Part shown: piece by piece, positions 7,827 to 14,712 of the stretch | Layout of the letters: the number at the start of each line of letters is the position of its first letter | Numbering within the stretch: the first letter of the stretch is position 1 | NCBI RefSeq assembly: GCF_001294335.1 | Contig: NZ_LGKG01000024.1 | Location: forward strand, 124,001 to 188,000 | Direction: 5' to 3' | DNA length: 64,000 nucleotides | From: Streptomyces chattanoogensis | GTDB taxonomy: Bacteria; Actinomycetota; Actinomycetes; Streptomycetales; Streptomycetaceae | Translations under genes and position numbers: made by a program | The notes under the pieces: model-generated | Database searches by the model: none | What the model was told of the DNA's origin: nothing | Seen by the model: only the letters and a program-made list of their open reading frames with translations

Positions 7827-8921
7827 GCGGGAGCCTCCTGATCGCTGCCCCCAACATGCCGCCGCACCCCGGGCCCCGCCATGCGGGACGGCCATCCGGG
7901 CGGGCGCGTACGCACCTCTGGCGGCGGTTCCCGCGGGCCGGAAATGACAGACTGCGCGCGATATCCGACCGCGATCGAGGCCATCTGTTCGAAATTGCGG
8001 CGGAAGTTTCGGCAATTCGAAGGGTCGACTACATGGCCGAATAGAGGCTTGAATTTGCGTAGCGCGGGGCGGGACCCGCCGCGCATGTCTGCCGAATTCC
8101 GGTCCGCACGGCGAGCATCCGATTCGAGTGATGTCAGCGATATCAGCGATGCCGACGGCACCGGCGATACCAGGAGGGAAATTCTTACCGGAAAGAGCCA
8201 GAAAGGACCAGAAAAGGCGGGTCCCTGGGGGCGGTGCGGTGGGCCGCGAGCTGCCGGGTGGACGACCGCGCACGGCCGTGCCGCTGCTGAGGGCCTCCCG
8301 TTCATGTCCGGTGCGGTCGGTCGGAGCGCGTACACGACAGAATTCGGGACGGCGCTGCGCGCGGAATATCCATCGCAAGTCCCCGGGCTGCATCCTTGTT
8401 TTATCCCTGCCGCCCGCGCGTTCCGTCGACCAGGGGCGTCGAGACGGGGCATGCGAGCGGTGGCTCTCATGTCGGCGCTTCTGACGGCTCTTCTGACGGC
8501 TCTTCACAGCCCGTTGATCATTTTTTCGCCGACGATGAGCAGCCAAAGCCGGAATCGGTGATTCTCCATGTACTGGTCCCGCACCGGCCCCGGCGCCCAC
8601 TACGACTGGAAGCATGACTCGCGCCGGAACGTTGAACGCAGGCAAAGCCGTGATCCGGCAGCGTAGTTGACTGGGGCAGCACCGTGGCGGCGGTGGAATC
8701 AGTCCGAGTTGAACCGTGGTTCCGGGTGCCGAATCACCCATGCACGGCGAGATCAAACGGAACAGGCCCGTCCGGCTCACCACGGCCGCCGAAGCGAGCG
8801 CCGCCATGGCCCCCGGGGCGCTGCCCGCCGGGCTTCGCAGGAGCCCTCCGAAGATCCACGCCCGGCCCGATGGCCGCACAAGGGCCCGTCATTCCACACC
8901 GCCGTGAGCGCGGCCAGAGCG
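7827..8921. other. Gene-free stretch of about 1.1 kb
   Basis: No convincing gene is seen. It includes 9-bp degenerate repeats near 8127-8171, a direct repeat of CTTCTGACGGCTCTT-like sequence near 8478-8507, and a 32-codon open frame at 8569-8667 beginning MYWSRTGPGAHYDW that I cannot place. It probably contains debris left by insertion events, since a transposase scrap and integrase scraps follow. Confidence 0.5.
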
Positions 8922-9103
8922 AACTTGCGGACTGGAAGGAGGAACACAACAAGTCACACAAGCAGGTCCGCGCCCGCGTCGAGCACGCCTTCGCCCGAAT
9001 GAAGACCCGGAAGATCCTCCGCGACTGCCGCCTCAAAGGCGACGGCGTCCATCACGCCATGCTCGGCATCGCCCGGATGTACAACCTCGCCCTCGCCGGA
9101 TAG
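8922..9103 (+). pseudogene. IS5-type transposase C-terminal remnant
   Basis: The frame reads LADWKEEHNKSHKQ, RARVEHAFARMKT and ILRDCRLKGDGVHHAML, then GIARMYNLALAG and a stop. This is the C-terminal end of DDE transposases of the IS5/IS1470-like group, including the catalytic-glutamate helix (RVEHAF). The upstream catalytic core is missing, so the gene is dead. It lies about 50 bp before the left integrase remnant and may mark where an insertion sequence disrupted the left element. Confidence 0.8.
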
Positions 9104-9153
9104 TTCAGCGGCCCGCACTGCGGCTACCCACGCCCGAAGTGGCTCGAAGATCA

Positions 9154-9619
9154 TTTACGGGACAACCCTTAGCGAGGTCGCAGCTCGTGCAGGATGGCTG
9201 GGCGGTCGAGGCATCCGAGCCAAAGACGGGCAACGGCTACCGCGTGGTCGCGCTCGATGACGGCACCGTCAACGTCCTGAAGCTGCACCGCGAGCGGCAG
9301 GATGCGAACCGCGAGGAGTGGGGCTCAGCCTGGTGACAGACCTCTTCGAGCGGCTCTTCACCGCTTCCGGCCTCCCGCCGATCCGTCTGCACGACCTGCG
9401 CCACGGTGCCGCAACCCTCATGCCGGCCGCCGACATCGACATCAAGATCGGTCGGACACCCTCGGGCACAGTGACAGCCGCATCACGCGGGACATTTATC
9501 AAAGCGTCCTGCCCCAGGTCGGCAAGAACGCCGCCGAGGCCACCGCGAAGCTGGTCCCCCTCCAGCGCAAGGCTGCGAAGGCCAAGGCCAAGGCCAAGCG
9601 GAAGAGGCCGAAGAGCTAG
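9154..9619 (+). pseudogene. Degraded tyrosine integrase, left copy
   Basis: Three pieces in different frames belong to one integrase. LVQDGWAVEASEPKTGNGYR and VVALDDGTVNVLKLHRERQ (to 9336) is the central region. VTDLFERLFTASGLPP-IRLHDLRHGAATLM carries the catalytic Arg box. DTLGHSDSRITRDIYQSVLP in a third frame carries the His-Tyr box, followed by a lysine/alanine tail ending at 9619. There is one deletion and one frameshift. It is homologous to, but clearly diverged from, the remnant at 30771-31139, so the two come from different insertion events. Confidence 0.85.
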
Positions 9620-9732
9620 ATCAACAACCGCTCCGCTCACGCACGCCAGCCCACGGCACCCCGGCCGTGCGCCCCACCATGCCCCGAGCAGGGCAAAACC
9701 CCAGGTCACGGGCTATGTGACCGGGGGCCTTT

Positions 9733-9756
9733 CTGAGCCGCCTTCGGGATTCGAAC
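9733..9756 (+). repeat. Left attachment-site copy of the tRNA-Thr 3' end
   Basis: Twenty-four bases identical to 31265-31288, beginning CTGAGCCGCCTTCGGG. This is the 3' end of the tRNA-Thr gene. Upstream sequence (9620-9732) also resembles 31140-31264, including a decayed version of the terminator hairpin. Confidence 0.85.
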
Positions 9757-10021
9757 TCGAAAGCCACACACTGGTGTGGGCCCACTCAGAACTTCGACGC
9801 CTGTCACAGCGGCCCGGGGGCCTGAAACGGCGACAGGCTGATACGGCGATGCCTGAGGCTGCCTGCATCGGTGGTACGGCCCGGCAGGCGGAATCTGGTG
9901 CGGCACGCTCGGCCCCGTGATGGAATCGACACGACAGCCGTAGTCCGGCGGCTCGACCACCACGGACTCGACTGTCGTCGGGACCGAGCCACGATCGTGA
10001 GGCACAGCCGCCTTGAGCACA

Positions 10022-10456
10022 ATGAAGCCGTCGTCGCCCTCTGTCTCCGCGCGCATGAGCAGGCAGGCGAGCAAGGATACGGCTGCCGAACTGCAGGTCC
10101 GACGCCTCCTGCACGCGGCCGGCCTGCGCTACCGCGTGGAGTACCCGGTACCGGGCATGGCGCGACGCCGGATCGACGTGGCGTTCACCTCGGTCAAAGT
10201 AGCTGTCCTGATCGACGGATGCTTCTGGCACGGCTGCCCCGAACACGCGACGCAGCCGAAGTCGAACGCAGAGTGGTGGCGGCAGAAGTTGGACCTCAAC
10301 ATGGCGCGCGATACGGAGACCACGGAGCACCTCGTAGCAGCCGGCTGGGAGGTACTGCGCTTCTGGGAGCATGAAGCACCGGATGACGTGGCTCTCCGTA
10401 TCGCGGCGGCGGTTGAGTGGCGAAAGATCCAGCGGGGACGAGGGAGGAATCGTTGA
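10022..10456 (+). CDS. Vsr-like PD-(D/E)XK endonuclease
   Basis: The protein has about 144 residues and the very-short-patch-repair endonuclease fold: RRIDVAF with the metal-binding aspartate, VAVLIDGCFWHGCPEH, an EWWRQKLDLNMARD helix and the C-terminal GWEVLRFWEHE. Vsr enzymes nick next to T:G mismatches produced by deamination of 5-methylcytosine. In defence neighbourhoods, Vsr-like proteins may instead be the restriction nuclease. It overlaps the downstream methyltransferase by 4 bases (TTGA), so the two are translationally coupled. The start is uncertain: ATG 10022, TTG 10013 and ATG 10055 are in frame and none has a strong ribosome site. Confidence 0.88.
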   Translation: MKPSSPSVSARMSRQASKDTAAELQVRRLLHAAGLRYRVEYPVPGMARRRIDVAFTSVKVAVLIDGCFWHGCPEHATQPKSNAEWWRQKLDLNMARDTETTEHLVAAGWEVLRFWEHEAPDDVALRIAAAVEWRKIQRGRGRNR

Positions 10457-11448
10457 GTGGGCTGACCTTTGTCGATGTGTGCTCGGGGGCGGGTGGACTC
10501 GCTCTGGGGCTGGAACGAGCGGGCTTCACGCCTCGACTCCTCCTGGACAACGAGTCGTCTGCCTGCGAGACGCTCAAAGCCAACCGGCCGCATTGGAACG
10601 TGCTGAAAGCGGACCTCCTCGACTTCGATCCCGTGGACCACCCCGAGGCGTACGACGTCGATCTGCTGGCAGCCGGTCTCCCCAGGGTGAGGTCGAGTGC
10701 GACGGTGACGCGCCAGTCGTCGGACACCGAGTTACGCCTCATCGAGGCGACTGCCTATCTGGTCCACGCCGTCCAGCCACGTGCGCTGATCATCGAGAAC
10801 GTGCCCACCCTGGTCGACGAGGACTCCCTGGCGCCGATACGGGACTTCCTCCGCGAAGAGCTGGAGCACCTCGGCTACGCACTGACCTGGTTCATACTGA
10901 ACGCTTCCGACTTCGGAGTGCCCCAGGACCGCATGCAAGGCATCCTCATGGCCGTCAAGCAGCAGTGGGCGAGTGCCTTCCGACCGCCCCGACCCAGCAT
11001 CCACGCACACGTGTCGGTCGGAGAGGCTCTGGCGCCGTCGATGCGTTCCTGCGGCTGGCCGGACGCCGACCGTTGGGCGGCCCAAGCGACGAGTGTGGCA
11101 CCGACCTTGGTGGGCGGGTCCAAGACGCACGGAGGCCCCGACTTCGGACCGAGCGGCACGAAGGCCAAGTGGCGACGGATGGGGGTCTACACGAAGTCGT
11201 TCGGGAACGAACCGCCCGGCCCCGACTTCACGTGGGATCCGTCACTCGGGGACGACGGACTGGTGCGGATCACGGTGGACCAGACCGCCCTCCTCCAAGG
11301 CTTCCCCGAAGCGTGGGTGATCTCCGGCCTCAAGACCGCCCGGTACCGCCAGATCGGGCACGCGACCCCGCCGCCTGTCGGAGAGGCGCTGGGACGGGCT
11401 GTCGCGGAAGCGTTGAACGGGGGTCCGGGAGTCCCCGCGGCCGGCTAA
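10453..11448 (+). CDS. Cytosine-5 DNA methyltransferase homologue lacking the catalytic Cys
   Basis: The protein has 331 residues. Motif I (DVCSGAGGLALGL, residues 8-20), motif VI (IIENVP, near 114), motif VIII (DFGVPQDR, near 152) and the motif X region (IGHATPPPVGEAL) are all clear. Motif IV, which should contain the Pro-Cys nucleophile, reads LLAAGLPRVRSSATV near residue 74, so the cysteine is absent while both flanks are intact. The protein is therefore either catalytically dead, perhaps a partner of the next enzyme, or carries a 6-base in-frame loss. A TTA leucine codon at 10732-10734 would make translation depend on the bldA tRNA. The TTG start at 10453 has GGGAGGAA upstream and overlaps vsr. 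Confidence 0.88.
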   Translation: MSGLTFVDVCSGAGGLALGLERAGFTPRLLLDNESSACETLKANRPHWNVLKADLLDFDPVDHPEAYDVDLLAAGLPRVRSSATVTRQSSDTELRLIEATAYLVHAVQPRALIIENVPTLVDEDSLAPIRDFLREELEHLGYALTWFILNASDFGVPQDRMQGILMAVKQQWASAFRPPRPSIHAHVSVGEALAPSMRSCGWPDADRWAAQATSVAPTLVGGSKTHGGPDFGPSGTKAKWRRMGVYTKSFGNEPPGPDFTWDPSLGDDGLVRITVDQTALLQGFPEAWVISGLKTARYRQIGHATPPPVGEALGRAVAEALNGGPGVPAAG

Positions 11449-11459
11449 ACTTCCGCCAC

Positions 11460-12821
11460 ATGACCAGCTCGGCGTACCACCAGTCCATCCTCGACAAGCC
11501 CTTTGTCCTGGACCTCTTCGCAGGACCCGGAGGGCTGGATGTCGCTGGGCACACGCTCGACATCCCGAGTCTCGGTATCGAGTGGGACAGAAGTGCCTGC
11601 CTCACGCGATACGCGGCCGGGCTGGACACCCTTCACGCCGACGTGAGCGCGGTTCGCAGGGATTCCTTCGAGTCCCTGCCGCCGGAGATCAACGTGCTCG
11701 CAGGTGGCCCTCCGTGCCAGACGTACTCGGTGGCCGGGCACGGCGCCGGACGGCAAGCCTTGGACCGGGTCAAGGAGTACATCGAGCGGCTGATGGCAGG
11801 CGAGTCCGACCAGGAGATCGACGAGGACCTGAAGACCCTCACCGATCCGCGCACTGCGTTGGTCCTCGAACCTCTCCGATACGCGATTCAGGCAACCAGG
11901 AGCCCGAACCGGGAGCACCGCCCGTACGACGTCATCGTCCTGGAGCAGGTCCCCGCGGTGGCCCCGCTCTGGGAGCACTACGCCAAGGTGCTGGAGGAGA
12001 CAGGGCTCCCCGACAAGACCAGGTACAAGGTCATCGTCGACATCCTCGACACCGAGACCTACGGGGTGCCTCAGACACGATCCCGCGCGGTACTGATCGC
12101 TCGGCGTGAAGGGCTCGGCGAGCCCTCGCTCCCCGCCCCGACGCACCGTTCCTATGAAGCGAAGGAATGGAACCGGAAGAACGGAACGAGCGAACCCGAC
12201 CAGGCTGCGGACCAGGTCCATCAGCCGACTCTCGACGAGGGCACCACCACGTCGAAGAGCGACGCGGACCTGCGGCCCTGGAGATCGATGCGGGAGGCCC
12301 TCGCGAAACCGGTGGGCTCGCATCCGGGGCGTCCCACTCCCTTCCTGGTCCGCTCGAACTACGGCAGTTCCGGGAACCCGGGGAGGCGTGGAGTGCGGAC
12401 CGACCAGCAGCCCGCCGCCACCGTCACCGGCCGCATCTCCCGCTTCGTGGTCTTCGAGCACCTCGACGAGAACATCGTGTACGAGGGCCCGCGGTTCAGC
12501 ATGAACGAGGCCGGGATGCTGCAGAGCTTCCCGCCGGACTATCCGTGGTCCGGTACGGCGCAGGCCCAGCAGGTGGGCAACGCCGTACCGCCCCTGTTCG
12601 GTGCACACCTGCTGAGCGCCGCTCTAGGGCTCCCCGAGCCGGACCCGGAGGCGTTGAGGAAGCCGTGGCAGCCAGCCACGGAGGAACAGCGGGCAAAGCT
12701 GCGAAGCAACGGCTGCGGTGCCGCCGACGCCTGCACCGACAGGTGCCCGCGCCCCAAGGACCAGGTGCCGCCCCCTTCCTCCGTGCGCCCTCGTAAGAGC
12801 AAGAAGGCGTCGGCGAAGTAG
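11460..12821 (+). CDS. Cytosine-5 DNA methyltransferase
   Basis: The protein has 453 residues and all the key motifs: I (DLFAGPGGLD, near 18), IV with the catalytic cysteine (GGPPCQTYS, near 85), a variant VI (VLEQVP instead of ENV, near 161), VIII (YGVPQTRSRAVLI, near 201) and X (QVGNAVPPLFG, near 372). It should form 5-methylcytosine using S-adenosylmethionine. The region between VIII and IX is long and probably recognises the target. The C-terminal 60 residues hold a cysteine cluster (CGAADACTDRC) and a lysine tail. The ATG at 11460 is 11 bases after the upstream stop. With its neighbour and vsr it is likely the modification arm of the island system. Confidence 0.93.
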   Translation: MTSSAYHQSILDKPFVLDLFAGPGGLDVAGHTLDIPSLGIEWDRSACLTRYAAGLDTLHADVSAVRRDSFESLPPEINVLAGGPPCQTYSVAGHGAGRQALDRVKEYIERLMAGESDQEIDEDLKTLTDPRTALVLEPLRYAIQATRSPNREHRPYDVIVLEQVPAVAPLWEHYAKVLEETGLPDKTRYKVIVDILDTETYGVPQTRSRAVLIARREGLGEPSLPAPTHRSYEAKEWNRKNGTSEPDQAADQVHQPTLDEGTTTSKSDADLRPWRSMREALAKPVGSHPGRPTPFLVRSNYGSSGNPGRRGVRTDQQPAATVTGRISRFVVFEHLDENIVYEGPRFSMNEAGMLQSFPPDYPWSGTAQAQQVGNAVPPLFGAHLLSAALGLPEPDPEALRKPWQPATEEQRAKLRSNGCGAADACTDRCPRPKDQVPPPSSVRPRKSKKASAK

Positions 12822-12838
12822 TCCGAGCACGGCCCAGG

Positions 12839-13717
12839 TCAATCCCCGCTCTTCCTGCCCCTGACCGGCGCAGTCTCGAACAGCTCCGCGAAGTAGCTGG
12901 TGAGCACGGCCACGGATTCCTCCGGGACGGGGTCCTCGTCGGGCCCGTTCGGGCGTTCGTGCCGCTCGACCGGTGGCGCCGATTCCGCTTCCGCGATCCA
13001 GTCCCGCAGATGGACGGGGTCCCGGGGCTGGTCCGGCGCGAGGATGTCGTAGATCAAGGTCGCTCCCGCCGCGTTGATCGCGACGCTGAGGCCGTTGACC
13101 TCTCGCCCGCCGGAGACCCGGCCGCTCTTCAGAAGACGGACCAAGGCCTGAGCGGTGGGACGGTGATCGATCAACTCGCTCCGGAGAACGGTGTGGATGA
13201 GGTCTTGATTTCCGCAGGCGACCTCGACCGGCTCGTAGTCCGACCCGTTCCTGAAGAGTTCGGCCGCCCACCAAAGGCGGGAGAAACACTGACGGTCCGC
13301 GGGACCACGGAAGCGCTCGGCAGCGATGCGCCTTTCCGGCCTGTTCGCCGTCGGCTCCGACAGGTGCCGCCAGACCACATAGTCCGGGGCCACAGCCAGG
13401 GCGAGGTGGTTCCACAGACGCTTGTCCGCCGCTTCTCGCCGCGTCAGGCGCAGCGTGGCATGGAGCCGTGGCGCGAGCCATGCGTCGGCTCGGGTGCGGT
13501 CCTCCCGGAACTCGAACATGGTGTCTTCCACCAGGCTCCGGATCGGCTCGACCCACCACCTGGCGTCGTCCTCGGGGAGCGGCTCGACGACCTTGGCGAG
13601 ATCGATGCCGCCGTGAACCTGTTCGCCTTTGAGTAGTTGCTCGGTGAGGAACGGATCGACGGCAGAGGTGGCGAGCAGCCCCAGGCGCTCCGGTACGTGG
13701 TTCGGTTGGGTGATCAC
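12839..13717 (-). CDS. Unrecognised protein, third gene of the GHKL operon
   Basis: This 292-residue soluble protein has no signal peptide or membrane segment. I do not recognise it with certainty; the segments ADKRLWNHLAL and CFSRLWWAAELF remind me of DUF6339, but that is a weak impression. The C-terminal 45 residues are acidic and proline-rich (HERPNGPDEDPVPEES) and probably flexible. Its GTG start overlaps the upstream stop as GTGA, so it is translationally coupled to the 13714-14709 gene. It converges with the methyltransferase gene, only 17 bp away. It may be a nuclease-associated or adaptor component of the defence system; this is inference from position alone. Confidence 0.75.
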   Translation of the reverse strand: MITQPNHVPERLGLLATSAVDPFLTEQLLKGEQVHGGIDLAKVVEPLPEDDARWWVEPIRSLVEDTMFEFREDRTRADAWLAPRLHATLRLTRREAADKRLWNHLALAVAPDYVVWRHLSEPTANRPERRIAAERFRGPADRQCFSRLWWAAELFRNGSDYEPVEVACGNQDLIHTVLRSELIDHRPTAQALVRLLKSGRVSGGREVNGLSVAINAAGATLIYDILAPDQPRDPVHLRDWIAEAESAPPVERHERPNGPDEDPVPEESVAVLTSYFAELFETAPVRGRKSGD

Positions 13718-14709
13718 GTCTCACTCTCGCGGTTCATCTGTTCCAGACTGCGGATGACAAAGGCAAGCGCCTTGGTGGCATCGGCGCGGCGGACCGCCGC
13801 GTAATGGATACGCGTCTGTAGCTCCACCCAGCCCGAGTCGCGGGTGCGCCGGCGATGGACCTGCCGTAGGGCCTCCTCGACATGGGCGCCGGGAATCACG
13901 TCCGGGAGCATCTCCCGCAGCACCTCGCCCTGCCAGTCGGTGGGGAAGACCGGCCCGCCACCGGGTTCCACCTCCAGATCGCCGATGGCACCGTGAAACA
14001 CCGCGGTCCAGACGTCGGTGGCCATCTGGGCGACCAGGAGGTCACGCACCTTGCTGTTCACACCCGAGCCATTGCTGTCCAACAGGTCGATGACACCTTC
14101 GACATCGGTGTTCACGAACACGGTGGGGACTCTGGCCGAGGTGTCCACGATCCAGGGCGCGTCGGCGTAGGCCTGGAGCCACTCCCGGGAGCTTCTCTTG
14201 AACGACGCTTTCTGGACGTCGAGTTGGAGCCCGCGGACCGGCTCGTCGGAAACCGTGTCGATGATCCAGCTCCGGTCGGTCTCGGCGATCGACCGTCCGC
14301 GCACTCCGTCCACTGTCCCGACGGCGTACACGGCGAGGGAGGCCCGAGCCAGGTGATCGTCACGAAACACCTCCAGCGAGCCGGACCAGTCCCGGCCGTC
14401 CTCCGCGTCGAGCCTGAGATTCGCAGAGGTACGGACATTGGTCTCGCCGTCCGTCAGTACGGCGAGGACACACAGATCCGACCAAGGCGCGTCCGGCGCA
14501 TTCGCCCCCGGCGGCAGCGTCGCCGAAAGACCGATCGTCGCGCTCACCCAGTCTGTGTGGCCCGCGATGCCGAGCGCCACAGCCTGCTGTTGGGTCGAGT
14601 ACGCGGTGGTCTCCAACTGGTCGCGGGTACCGTCGGAGAGCTTGAGGGAGACCGAGGTCACTCTGAGCGTGACCGGCCGGCTGAGCCGCTTGTACGGGTA
14701 GAACTTCAC
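13714..14709 (-). CDS. Unrecognised protein, second gene of the GHKL operon
   Basis: The protein has 331 residues and no family that I can name. The N-terminal third reads as beta-rich (VTLRVTSVSLKLSDG, WVSATIGLSATLPPG, SDLCVLAVLTDGETNVR). The middle contains VQKASFKRSSREWLQAYADAP as separate parts, then a helical C-terminal half with RQVHRRRTRDSGWVELQTR. I see no Walker box and no clear PD-(D/E)XK motif. The GTG start at 14709 follows the GHKL ATPase stop by 3 bp, with GGGGGAG as ribosome site, so it is probably made in proportion to that ATPase and may act with it. Confidence 0.75.
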   Translation of the reverse strand: MKFYPYKRLSRPVTLRVTSVSLKLSDGTRDQLETTAYSTQQQAVALGIAGHTDWVSATIGLSATLPPGANAPDAPWSDLCVLAVLTDGETNVRTSANLRLDAEDGRDWSGSLEVFRDDHLARASLAVYAVGTVDGVRGRSIAETDRSWIIDTVSDEPVRGLQLDVQKASFKRSSREWLQAYADAPWIVDTSARVPTVFVNTDVEGVIDLLDSNGSGVNSKVRDLLVAQMATDVWTAVFHGAIGDLEVEPGGGPVFPTDWQGEVLREMLPDVIPGAHVEEALRQVHRRRTRDSGWVELQTRIHYAAVRRADATKALAFVIRSLEQMNRESET

Positions 14710-14712
14710 GCG

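Noticed and set aside
6954..8879. Extending the glycerophosphodiesterase to 641 residues
   Set aside because: The extra N-terminus has no protein character, and ATG 7826 has a full AGGAGG site followed by a signal peptide.
9733..9780. A second tRNA gene at the left repeat
   Set aside because: Only the acceptor 3' strand and part of the T arm are present; the anticodon and D arms are missing.
10371..11459. Extending the second methyltransferase upstream to 816 residues
   Set aside because: The upstream frame is antiparallel noise over the first methyltransferase; the methyltransferase fold starts soon after 11460.
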